From: Oryzias latipes
Taxonomy: Eukaryota; Chordata; Actinopteri; Beloniformes; Adrianichthyidae
Length of the DNA stretch: 64,000 bases
Assembly (NCBI RefSeq): GCF_002234675.1
Contig: NC_019868.2
Coordinates: 4,620,433-4,684,432 of the forward strand
Reading direction: 5' to 3'
The position numbers and the translations under genes were made by a program. Below, piece after piece: positions 39,101 through 48,907 of the stretch. The notes beneath the pieces were generated by a model, which did no database searches, was not told where the DNA came from, and saw only the letters and a program-made list of their open reading frames with translations. Position 1 is the first letter of the stretch. Each line of letters starts with the position of its first letter.

Positions 39101-42100
39101 GCACCCTGTTCTGTGTCCTGATTGGCTGGAGACCTTGTCAGTCAATCTCCTCTGAGCCGTGTCTCCTGTACAGAAACGCGGAGTTCTCAGATCTACAGAA
39201 ATCTGTGATCGATCAGATCTTTGTTTTCATTTTAAGATCATGGAACTAATTTCCATAAAGGTTTAAGAATTTAAACGAGACTTTTCTCAGTCTGTCTGAG
39301 AAAAGTTTATTTGGGCAGTGAGGAGTTTTACTGCCATAAACGTCTGTAATCATTCTCCGTGGATTTCACAGATCACGGTTATTTTTAGAATGTAACTCCT
39401 GAAATAAACGAGGGATCTCTGTTCTGGTGGAAAGGAAACTCAGAAATATGCGTAGCTGCAGCAGAAGGCAGAGAAATGAGCTTTTTCATTATTACTGGAT
39501 GAGAAAAAGACACGCAGGACACAGTGCAGCTGCGCAAACTGTGAGACGCGTGACGCTGCCCTCAAAGTCTTTATTAGGATTATGATGGGAGAGGATCCAC
39601 TATTTGTTTTCTGTTTTTTTTTTTTTTTTAAATGTATCAGTATATTTTTCCTGAATTTTTGTCTTTGAAAATCTTAGTGTTATTTGGTCATTGTTTAATT
39701 TCATAAATAATGTTATTCATTTTATTAAAAGGATCATGAATGAATTAAACTTTATTCATACTGCACTATAAATCTCCTTGAAGGTACCAAAGGGCTTCAC
39801 AATAAAAGAGAGATCTAAAATGGGAACAAAAGTTTTAAACTAAAAACTCTAGAATATTCTGTTTTAGAATATAGTTTTCGATATAAATTTTTTCATCTAC
39901 ATTCCATGTTATATCATTCTCACTCCAAGCATCTGCTCCTGGTCCGGCCCTTCTATCGAATTTTAGAACCCAACGTGGCCCATGAGTTGAAATAGTTGCC
40001 CACCCCTGGGTTAGACCATTGTGGTGAATGTTTGAGCTTGACTGTTTGGTCAAACATATTTAAAATCAGAACGATTGGCCAAAATTAGAAGCACAATGGT
40101 TGATTTTGAGAGAATTTGTGCGATCCCAACATAAAATCAGTGAGGTACTGAAATGTTCTGTTAAATAAAAACATGACTGCATGTTTGTGTAGCGTTTTAG
40201 AGATTGTTCTTTGTCACTTGTGGAGGTTGTAATACATTCTGTTTATGGTTACTGCAATTGTTACTGCAAAATTGTGAATCCTAAAGGATTCCCATATTGT
40301 ACCTTGCAACTTTATTTGTACAGCGGTACCATAAAGATCAGTCTTCCTAACAGCTGCGTTTATTATATATAATTAACAAGCACATTTTAGATTTGCCTCC
40401 TCAGCTTTTATTTCAGTCTTCCTGGTATGTTACAAGTCTGTTTTTGGATTACAAGATGCCCTTTCTCTGAGGCCGCTACTAGTCCAAGTCCCAGTTTAAT
40501 GCATTCCCAAGGAAACTGTTCCACCTGTTCCTCTTGCAAGACAATATTGCATCATGTAAACAAGCTGTCGACTTATTAGAAAAATGGCCTTTTCTGTTGA
40601 AATGCAACCAGTTGTCTTGAATGGTTTCCATCAACAGACTGATGGTTGAAAGCCGCTGGTCTAACCCAACTCCTAGTTAGGGCTGCACAACGAAACTTTC
40701 TAAACATTGTCATGCCCCCTCAGTAAAATCAAATAAATCCCCAGCTTCTGATTGTGTTCATTTAACTGTAAAGATAATATTGTATGTAAAAGTTAGGACC
40801 ATAAATGTTAAGACTGATACATTTTAAGAAAAGTAAAAACTATTAAACTAAACCCATGATAAACAGAAGTGCAAATGCTTGCAGCTGTTAAACCTGCAGA
40901 AATGCAAAATTAGCTACAAAAATGAAAATGCAAACTTTAGAAATAAGTTAAACCAGCCTGAATAAAGCTCCAAAGAGCTATATATAATTTGTACTTGATC
41001 ATTCTAAAAAAGCATTGCATATTATTGGCATACACCAGGATTTGAACACTTTTAAATGACACAATATAAAATTGCTTTAGTTAACACTATGATTTATGCA
41101 TTAGGAAACTTAAATGAGCTGATCTGTGTGTGCTTGTGTGCACCTCTAAGGGTGTTTAAAGACACATTTGGTTCTCTTAAAGTGAACCAGAGTGTTTCCC
41201 CTGAATGGCCGGAGCAAATTTTCGGTCTGAATACACCCAAGCACCTCCTGGTCTGGGACCAGGAACTGCTCTGACCCATTTTTGAGGTGGTCTTGGTTCG
41301 TTTCCAATTGGACTGAGCTTCAGTCTGCTCTGAGGTTCCTCAGTCTGAATACAATCTGTTCCCAGAGCGGAGAAACTGAACCAAAACGGCCACTGAAGCC
41401 GACGTAAACCAAAGAGGAATGCAGCAACAGATGAGCCACGGACAAATGTAAAGAAACGATTGTTGTGTTATCAAACAAAAAAAAGGGTCCAACTGTTCAT
41501 TAGTTAAAACGTTTATATTAACACCTCAAAAAACGCTCTGTATGTTTCTGTGTCTTGTTACACGTCATGTGCCCGACAGACACTGCTGTGATGTCATCCT
41601 AAAAGCTACCTTGTGGTTCCTTAACAAAATTCTCTTAAAAACTATGCCATAACACCACAACAATGACTGAAAATGTTGTCAGCACGGATAAATGTTGTTC
41701 TTCCGTCCGGGTCCGTTCTGCCAGTAATGAAGCACTGGGCGGACGGATTAAAAAAAACTACAAGCGAACATGCGTTCAATAATAATCGCAACAATAATAA
41801 AGGCACGTTTAGAAGAAAATCTCGCTCTGTCGGAGCTCTGTTTGTTGACAACAGAGCTGCACCATGGGCGGCCATGGTGCAGCGGTAGGGCGGTCGACCC
41901 ATGATCGTAAGATTGCAGGTTCGATTCCCGCCTTGCACGCCCATGTGTTGAAGTGTCCTTGGGCAAGACACTGAACCCCATTTTGCCTCTGGTGGGAGGT
42001 TGGCGCCAGTGTTCGGCAGCAGAGCCGCCATCAGTGTGTGAATGTGTGTGTGCATGGGTGAATGGGCCTGTGACTGTAAAGCGCTTTGGGCCTTCGTAAG

Positions 42101-45100
42101 AAAGTAGAAAGCGCTATATAAGTATACGCCATTTACCATTTACCATTTCATAATATTTTCGTCAATGGTAGTATCGTAATTTGTCCAGAGCAATCACTAT
42201 CTGACACGTCATCCGACCAACACACAGCCAATCACATAATGTGACGTCAGCGTTAGTCCCAGGACCCCGAACAGAAGTTCCAGACCGTACGGTTATGGTA
42301 CCTACACTGGACCAAAAATGTGTTGAGCCTGGCGTTGATACACAAGTTCAAAACTTGTCATCAAAATACAGTTTAAAGTTTGAATGAACTAAAAATGCAG
42401 GACTTCATAATTTCTCTGTAGTTGCTTTAATCCGCCTTCATAATTCCTGACCAATGAGTGAAGAGATCTTTAGTCACGTGGTTTTGTTTACGAGCTTTAA
42501 TCTGGAACAGGAAAGTCCCCTTGACAGCAGTTTGAATACAGACCAAATGGACGGTTCAGGACTCGATCTGGACCACATTAAGTGGACTAGGTCTGGTCCA
42601 AATGGTTTTCTCAATCTGAATACACCATAAGTCACTGATCCAAAGTTGAAAAATGTCTTATCCTTGTAGCTCAATTAACTTTGGTTGTTATTCTGGTGAG
42701 TGTAGATGTGGTTAGTAAGTGCAGGTGTGACTTTAGAGAGTGCAGGTGTTTCTCTAGTTGGAGGACACTAGTACGAGGATGTCGCATTAGTAAATGCAGG
42801 TGTAAGTCTGGTCCCTTATGGTTAGAGCAGGTGTCTCATGCAGGATGTTGGATCTTGGTGGGGTTCTGTGTCATTGTGTTCAGGTGTTCTGCTGCTGTCA
42901 GTCCCCCCACTAATAACACAGCCATAAAACTGCTTTTTATTGTGAACAGGAAAGGAACAGCAAATTAAATCACTGGATTTGTTGGTATTATCTGCCCTGG
43001 TTCAACCTCCTTCCCCCTCTTGTGTTTTTTTTTCGTTGTCAGCTCTTCCTTATCGACTTTGGTTTGGCAAAGAAGTACAGAGACAACAGGACCCGACAAC
43101 ACATCCCCTACAGAGAAGACAAGAACCTGACGGGCACTGCTCGCTACGCCTCCATCAACGCACATCTGGGCATCGAACAGAGGTTTGTTCCTAAACAAAA
43201 GCACTCCCTTTGAAAAGATCTAGACCAGCGTGAGGTTTCAGGTCTCTGTCCTGCTCTGCTCCTCAACGATTATCATTTGTGCTTGTCCTCCAGTCGCCGT
43301 GACGACATGGAGTCGCTCGGCTACGTGCTGATGTACTTCAACAGAACCAGCCTGCCATGGCAAGGGCTTAAGGTATGTATCTGACTCCTCTGTCTGGTTT
43401 AAAAGAAGGGTTTTTGTAGACACATGTAGCCACTCGTATCCCTGAAGACCAAAACGTTGTCAGTGAGCCCCCATGGAAGTGAGATGCTGTGGACCCGATG
43501 GCGGCAGAAACCTATCCTTGGGTTGGTATGAACCTGAAAACATTGCAGCATGCTTTTAGTCATGATGTTCTTCTGCTTCTGTCTGTCAGGCTGCCACAAA
43601 GAAACAGAAGTATGAGAAGATTTCGGAAAAGAAAATGTCCACCCCTGTAGAGGTCCTTTGTAAGGTAATGGCTTTTGTTGTCCGATGGTTCCACCTGGAC
43701 TTTGGCTGTGGTCCACCTTAACATAGCAGCTTTTGCCACAGTCAACATATACTTTTGTAACAGTGTACAGTGAGCATGTGTTCAACACATCCATGTCACA
43801 GTGTAGTCGGAGACAAATGATTCCTATCGAATAAAGCAGAGGTTTTTTTCAAATGACAGATTTAGTCCTTTTCCAGCAAAGGAAAGTCACATTTATTTCT
43901 TAGCATGTGATGACAGAAATGTAGACACTGTTTTGTTGAGAATGGTGTAAACCTTTACTTAGCTTTTGCAGAGTTTTGAATCCAGCTGGGTTTCCAGTGA
44001 TGAGTCAGCAGTCAGTTGATTCTACGTAGGACTGCCTCTAGTTTGGACTTTTTCATGGTAGTGTCACTGCAAGCTGTGTGGTAAACAGGAAATCGTGTAA
44101 AAAGAGACTTTGACAGTCTCTTCTCAGCATAGCTTGTGGTTTCTAAGCTTCTGCTGATCATCTTTGCTGAGGCTGTTGTTAAACTTGAAAGTGGAACCAT
44201 GTATTTTGTGACTTGAGTCCAGAGAAACGCAGGACTTCTGACTCACAGTCAGCCGTGAATGTGTGCAGGGCTTCCCAGCAGAGTTTGCCATGTACCTGAA
44301 CTACTGCCGTGGCCTGCGCTTTGAAGAGGCTCCAGACTACATGTACCTGCGTCAGCTGTTCCGCATTCTGTTCAGGTAATTCCTGTCTGCAGAAACCAGG
44401 ATGGGCTCTGCACTCACGCACGGGGATGATCCCGGAGGGAGCCCCTAGAGCTCCAAACAGAGAAACAGCAGAGTCAGAGTCCAGCCAGCCAGTCAGCTGC
44501 TGTTGACCTGCTCTGCTTCCTGACCGCACCTCATGCTGCATGTCTCTCTTTATCCCCCCGATTCTTTCCCCTTACCTCTTTCAGGAGCTCATTTCCTTTC
44601 CTGACTTCATGGAGTTTCCATCTAACAGATTCTGTCCTTAAAGACGCTCTTGAAGTGCTGGCTCTTCCGATTTGCTGAACTTCTTGCTTGAGGGTTTTAA
44701 TGAACGAGCAGTATGGCTTCTGTTTGGGGGTGGAAGGCTCTGTGTGTGTGTTTGTGTCGACCCTGCCGATGATGACGATGGCGGTATCTGTGTTACAGGA
44801 CCCTAAACCACCAGTATGACTACACGTTCGATTGGACCATGCTGAAGCAGAAAGCCGCCCAGCAGGGTGCCTCCTCGGGGGGCCAGGGGCAGCAGGCACA
44901 AACCCCCACAGGCAAGCAAACTGACAAATCCAAGCCTAACATGAAAGGTTAGTAGCAAACAGCCAAGTGACGTTTACAGACACCAATTGCATCCCGTCTT
45001 CGTCTGGATCAGACTGCCCCGATCCCGGTCCTCAGGACACCCCCCTCCGTGGTTTCCCTCCTTCAGAACACCTGATCTGCAGTAGTCCTGCAGAGCCAGG

Positions 45101-47884
45101 CGTGCCAGAGCCCAGAGAGCCACGGGGAGGGGGGGGGCTGTGCAGCACTGATCCAGACGAGACCGCGTTCATCCTGGAACCCATATACCAGTGCCCATAA
45201 AAGGCTGATCCAACCCAAATTCTGAGAATTGGTCCTGCTGGAGCGATGAGACGCCCTGAAAACAGGGACACCAGCGTCCAAACAAGCTACAATTGGTCTG
45301 TCCTGCAGAAGCAAAGACGTCCTTGGGGAATTTGACTACTAACTTTGCTGACTGTGTTCCTGTGTTGGAGCTGGACTATGGGCTTTCTGACTGCTTGTGT
45401 TAACCAGCTGCTGCTCTGTCATGAACTCCTGCTATGTGAGCTGGAGAGCTGCTGCTCTGCTTTCTCTGTGACGCCCAGGTGTCAGGCCGGAGAACAGCGG
45501 GTGAACAGCGCCTGCTCTGCTCCGACATGGTGGCTCTGGGAATGCTGACAGCCAACACTTGACTTCGCTTCATGCACGTGCGTTTGTGTGTGCACGTGAA
45601 AGGAAGGTCTAGCTTAGGCGTGGAGTGGTTTCCACTGAGAAGCGGGGTACTATATATATTCATAATATACTATGAAATTAGGATTATTAAATATTGACAG
45701 AGGTAAAAATACACACAGTTATATATTGTAGAGTTGCCACACTTGTTGGTTTCAAACTGAACCCTTAAACTGAGTCCTGGGAAAAGTAGATGTTTGCATT
45801 GCTGCTGCATACGTTGGCATGTTTATTAAGCAAAAAATAAAGAAAACATTTTTTTTTTTAAATTTAATTTGCTATTAAGAAAAACCTTTCAGGTGGCGTA
45901 TGCCACCTGAAAGGTTTTTCTTAATAGCAAATTAAATTAAAAAAAATGATTTTTTTCTGAAGTTTTTCTTTTGAAACACACAAACGGAAACAAAACTGGG
46001 ATTAAAGACTTGAACTGAATCCCTACCATCTCTGAAAGCTAGGGATGTTCCAATCGTGTCATCAGAAATCTGGCCCTCTTCTGTAGTTTTAGACTCTCTG
46101 AACCGGATCAGTGATGGGGTAGACATTTTTTTAATTAATTAGATCAACGCTGTACATTTCAAGCTTATATCATATACCCATATTTTCACGACCATAGGGC
46201 GCACCAGGTTTAGGGCGCACCAGGTTTAGGGCGCGGTCCCAGTTACGGGGGATTTTTCAGTCTTTGACACATACAAAAGGCGCAGCGGATGTTAAGGCGC
46301 GGGCACGTTAACGCCCCGTTCAGACCCTCAGAGCCCCCAGAGTGGGTTAATAAAAGAACCAGTCACTGTTATTTTAGAGGAAACCTTTTTTTTTTTTTTT
46401 TTTTACTGTTCTCCCTAACTGAGCAACACAAACTGAATGCGCTCACAGTGTCACTTGTGCTCAGCGCCTGACCCCCCCCTCCATCTTCCCAGTGGAAGTC
46501 TGCATTTGACTTGACTGCCCTAAAGTACAGCAGAACACAACTGTAGTCTGAGCAATGTGTGATGTCGTGTTTTTGTACTTCCAAAATTAAACGTCTGTCG
46601 TCCACGGTGAAAATGGCCGCTGGTGTTACCTGCGTGGTCACGTTCCCCTAGATGTAGATTTATTTTTAATTTGGAAGTACAATGGCAAATGGCGTATACT
46701 TCTATAGCGCTTTGCTACCTTACCTTTCTGCCCAACACGCTTTACCGTCACACACACATTCACACACTGGTGGCGGCTCCGCTGCTGAACACTGGCGCGA
46801 AACCTTCCACCAGCGGCGAGGTGGGGTTCAGTGTCTTGCCCAAGGACATTTTGACACATGGGCGTGCAAGGCGGGAATCAAACCTGCAATGTTCCAATCA
46901 GAAGTGAAACGCCCTACCATTGCACCATGGCCGCCCAATGGCACTTTTTGACCTTCAAAAATGGATACGTTGAGGGACTGGAGATGTAACTCCTGCGTAA
47001 AGCGTAAAGAAGGACATGAGACGCAGACGGACAGAGGCAATGGAAATATTCCGCTTGATAAACATAATTTTCTGTGCCAACACAGACTCACTGCAGACGG
47101 ACCAGTGGACTCTGAGTAGCCCAGCGCTACTCGACCCAAACACACAGATCTGTTCAGTCCAGATGAAGAGGGACCGGGCAGAACCCCGTGTGTTCCGTGG
47201 TCACGGAGAGTGGCCGACGAGATACACAAAGATGTTAACACTTAGGATTCGGGAGTGTTTGTGAGGGACAGGAAGCTGTTTAGGGAATCCTCGGATTTCC
47301 AAAATAAAGTGTCAGAAAGCTCCAGGTGGCTCTGTTAACCCTTGTGTTATCTTAGATGACCCCACCCTTCCATTGACGTGTTCTCCCTACCATGACAAAG
47401 GTGGATAAAGGTGGAAAGATTTCATGTAATCCATGGACACCAGTGAAGATCACAAATCATTGAAGAAAAAAGGTTCAGAGCACTGTCTAGTGGGTCTAGA
47501 TGACCCAACTCCCAATGTTAAAGTGCCTAGGATAGCACAAGGGTTACAGTAAATATTTAACCAAACCATCCACCATCAGATCTGAGCTCCTAAAGTACCA
47601 TCATAAAAAGAAACGCCATCAAAGGTTCAGCAGCTTCTCAAACAAGATGGTCTTCCTCCCTCCTCTTCTGGACTTAGATGACCCACTGATCCAGATCCTC
47701 TAAAGGTGGACCAGGACTGCTCTCAGGCTCACACCTAGCCGTCCACGTGTGTGCATGTGAAGGCTGATGTGGTTATGTCACTGTCCTCTATTTGTGTGGG
47801 TGTGAAGGAAGCCCCGCCCCCAGGCTAGTATTTGCAGTTTTTTAAGGGCTGCTCTCTCTCTTCTGTGTGTGTGCAGGGTTCTAA
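24111..47884 (+). CDS. csnk1a1: casein kinase 1 alpha
   Basis: Coding exons: 24111-24233, 24360-24466, 31941-32067, 32148-32246, 43043-43182, 43294-43372, 43590-43664, 44269-44375, 44799-44947, 47877-47884. All are GT-AG and sum to 1014 bases, 337 residues plus stop, the length of the vertebrate protein. Visible kinase marks: glycine loop GSGSFGD (24-30), ATP lysine K46 in EVAVKLE, catalytic HRDIKPDN (134-141, D136), DFG (157-159), and SIN (189-191), where CK1 kinases replace the usual APE. A Gln/Thr-rich tail ends NMKGF, with the final GF supplied by an 8-base coding piece of exon 10. Known role: constitutively active Ser/Thr kinase of the beta-catenin destruction complex, also acting in Hedgehog and clock signalling. 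Introns 2 (7.5 kb) and 4 (10.8 kb) are repeat-laden. An alternative L exon lies in intron 4. Confidence 0.98.
25482..26092. mobile_element. hAT-like MITE (TAGGCCTGCACAAT ends), copy 1
   Basis: Ends TAGGCCTGCACAATTG and, on the opposite strand, TAGGCTTGCACAATAA. The inside has TATCGTTATCGCGATTTC, shared with the other copies. Flanking 8-mers do not match, so the copy is probably rearranged. Confidence 0.6.
26309..26333 (+). repeat. T25 homopolymer
   Basis: Run of 25 T in csnk1a1 intron 2. Confidence 0.9.
29468..29869. mobile_element. hAT-like MITE (TAGGGCTGCACGAT ends), copy 2, 402 bp
   Basis: Inverted ends TAGGGCTGCACGATATG and TAGGCCTGCACAATTAA, flanked by TGATCTAC and TAATCTAC (7 of 8 identical). 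Non-coding. Confidence 0.75.
30750..31190 (-). mobile_element. Harbinger-like transposase N-terminal remnant
   Basis: Minus-strand frame with [33 protein letters not shown] and a following basic stretch. This resembles the segment before the nuclease domain of PIF/Harbinger transposases (W-x-F-R-M-x-x-x-F-D-x-L pattern). The DDE nuclease is absent. It lies antisense in csnk1a1 intron 2. Confidence 0.5.
32247..34617. other. csnk1a1 intron 4, 5' part
   Basis: 2.4 kb before the L exon with no clear transposon and more even composition than the rest of intron 4. Nothing further recognised. Confidence 0.5.
34618..34701 (+). CDS. csnk1a1: csnk1a1 alternative L exon (28 codons)
   Basis: 84 bases, phase 0 at both ends, acceptor gtgccccag and donor gtgtga, lying between exon 4 (ending K152) and exon 5 (starting L153). 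It encodes 28 residues that begin [20 protein letters not shown] and end in PFSGLNQ. This has the length, position and GKRKR nuclear-localisation motif of the known vertebrate CK1-alpha L insert, and would give a 365-residue isoform. The family knowledge is that L forms are enriched in the nucleus. Inclusion in transcripts is inferred, not shown. Confidence 0.92.
37028..37260. mobile_element. partial hAT-like MITE (TAGGCCTGCACAAT family)
   Basis: Starts CTAGGCCTGCACAATATACC, then AAATTTATCGTTATCGCAAT as in the other copies. The far end is missing. Confidence 0.5.
37346..38483. mobile_element. hAT (Charlie-type) element, 1138 bp, perfect 8-bp duplication
   Basis: Perfect inverted ends CAGGGGTCGGGAACC and GGTTCCCGACCCCTG, flanked by identical CCGTAGAC (37338-37345 and 38484-38491). 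Sub-terminal AAGAGCCAT and GAGCCATATATGGCTCGC repeats. An unrelated block of about 350 bp is inserted at 37427-37776. No intact transposase. Confidence 0.9.
37427..37776. mobile_element. insertion inside the hAT element, possible solo LTR
   Basis: Flanked by ACAATA on both sides (37421-37426 and 37777-37782). Its ends, TGTAGCGTCC and GTCCGCG(ACA), make an imperfect TG...CA palindromic pair, and a TTTATT (AATAAA reversed) lies inside. It could be an LTR or another short element. Confidence 0.4.
38845..40008. mobile_element. hAT (Charlie-type) element, 1164 bp, perfect 8-bp duplication
   Basis: Ends CAGGGATGGACCAAAC and TTGCCCACCCCTG, flanked by identical GGTTAGAC (38837-38844 and 40009-40016). 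GGTCCGGCCC recurs near both ends. A T13 run occurs near 39618. No transposase ORF of useful length. Confidence 0.88.
41149..42627. mobile_element. outer DNA element with nested insertions
   Basis: Left end GGGTGTTTAAAGACACATTTGG and right end, reversed, GGTGTATTCAGATTGAG then CCATTTGGACC are a loose inverted pair seen in fish DNA repeats. Inside, 41640-41866 resembles part of the 1221-2256 hAT element, and a SINE follows at 41867-42150. Confidence 0.45.
41867..42150 (+). mobile_element. tRNA-derived SINE
   Basis: tRNA-like head GGGCGGCCATGGTGCAGCGG with B box GGTTCGATTCC, then CCTTGGGCAAGACACTGA and tail GCGCTATATAAGTATACGCC with repeated CCATTTA. It is a decayed-family SINE, not a functional tRNA. 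Confidence 0.85.
45836..45841 (+). terminator. candidate intronic poly(A) signal in csnk1a1 intron 9
   Basis: AATAAA followed by a T-rich tract and then a perfect foldback. Reading through the exon 9 donor gives KG then TAG (44948-44952 region), so a transcript ending here would encode CK1-alpha lacking only the last phenylalanine. Confidence 0.4.
45852..45947. repeat. perfect foldback, 37-bp arms and 4-base loop
   Basis: Arms 45861-45897 and 45902-45938 are exactly complementary and join through GTAT. The pairing continues into flanking T and A runs. It lies in csnk1a1 intron 9, ten bases after an AATAAA. Confidence 0.95.
46684..46938 (-). mobile_element. tRNA-derived SINE, reversed copy
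   Basis: Reverse complement of the SINE at 41867: it shows GGCGTATACTTCTATAGCGC at one end and CATTGCACCATGGCCGCCC at the other, with TCAGTGTCTTGCCCAAGGAC inside. Confidence 0.85.
47339..47543. mobile_element. piggyBac-like MITE, copy C (205 bp)
   Basis: CCCTTGTGTTATC to GATAGCACAAGGG, left flank TTAA, right flank TTAC. In csnk1a1 intron 9. Confidence 0.8.
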
Positions 47885-48419
47885 AAGGCAAGCCTGATCC
47901 AAACTGCTGTGGTGAGCAGGACCAGTGGGCTCCGAGCGCCCCCTGGTGGTTGAGCGTCTCTCCTTCCATCATCCCTGTCTGTCATGGAAACGTGTAGATC
48001 TGCACACGCTCAGTTTTGTCATCGATATTTTCAGACCTGTATGAATCACAAATCCTTTGGAAAAATGTTTTTTTAGGATCTGGAGGCTGTAGCCCCCCAC
48101 CTTCCCCCCTCCCTCTGCGGTTAGTTCAGGCGCAGGCGGTCAGCTGACTGGTGTTGGTCGCCGTGGAAACGCCTCAACTCCTCCCCTTTTAGCAGGCGGA
48201 TGGAAAAGCTGTAACTTTGGCCTCTTCCTCTGTTTCTGAATGATTGATGAGCCCTGGATGTTTCTTTAAAAACTGTCGGGTTTTCTTTTGTTTCTATGGT
48301 GATTAAGAGTTTGCTGCCCCCTACTGGCAGCAGTTGGAGCTGAATGACACTTTTGCTTTTCCCTCTAGAACTGAATTATTAAGTCTGTTGTAAAACTTCT
48401 GGTCTTCTCCAAAAATGCC

Positions 48420-48425
48420 AATAAA
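48420..48425 (+). terminator. distal poly(A) signal of csnk1a1
   Basis: AATAAA about 540 bases after the exon 10 stop codon (47882-47884), followed by a T/C-rich stretch. It marks the likely end of the canonical transcript. Confidence 0.6.
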
Positions 48426-48866
48426 AACCTTACTTAACTCACTTCAGCTGCCTGCTCTCTGGTTCTGGTTTTGGCCCGCCGGTTTTCTGCTGGATCTTCC
48501 CCTCCTGATGGTCCAGGTTGAAGGAGCCGCACTGATGGTGGCGTGCGTCACCTTGAGGTGATTGGACCCCGAGGTTCATCTTCACAAGACTGACAAGAAC
48601 GCTGTAACATGATCAGAACCACCACAGGAACATGGCCTGATCTTTGTGGACTTGTAGCAGGACGGGTTCTGAAGCCCAACAGCAGTACCTCTCATCTTTA
48701 AGAGGCCAGACAGTTTCCTGCTGGTTTCTACGCAAAGGGCATGGATAAATGAGTGTGAAAACCATTTCCTGCTCCCTGACAGAACCGGATGCTGGTTCTG
48801 AGGTCTCTGTGTCCGGAAATGCCACCTCCCCATAACTTCATGAGTCATGCTGTGTCATCACTTAGA

Positions 48867-48872
48867 TTTATT
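48867..48872 (-). terminator. poly(A) signal of ccdc142
   Basis: AATAAA on the minus strand only about 35 bases past the TGA at 48908-48910. It implies an unusually short 3' UTR and places the ends of ccdc142 and csnk1a1 within about 450 bases of each other, tail to tail. Confidence 0.65.
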
Positions 48873-48907
48873 TACAAAAACGACAACAGTTGGATCGATG
48901 CGCCGGG

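Larger units (their letters stand above)
34702..43042. other. csnk1a1 intron 4, 3' part
   Basis: 8.3 kb between the L exon and exon 5. 37.0-42.6 kb is mostly transposons: a partial hAT MITE, two Charlie-type hAT elements and a nested DNA element with SINE. 34702-37000 shows nothing recognisable apart from a short T-rich run near 36250. Confidence 0.6.
44948..47876. other. csnk1a1 intron 9 / alternative 3' UTR
   Basis: 2.9 kb separating exon 9 from the tiny last coding piece. It opens with an in-frame TAG, then holds the AATAAA at 45836, the foldback, a GGGCGCACC repeat near 46195, a T19 run at 46386-46404, a reversed SINE and a piggyBac-like MITE. Confidence 0.7.

Noticed and set aside
41867..41940. 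Possible tRNA gene
   Set aside because: It has a B box, but the tRNA-like part is continuous with a SINE body and tail, and an intact cloverleaf is not evident.
41642..42139. 165-codon minus-strand frame
   Set aside because: Runs through a SINE and its hAT-like host in reverse; composite of repeats.
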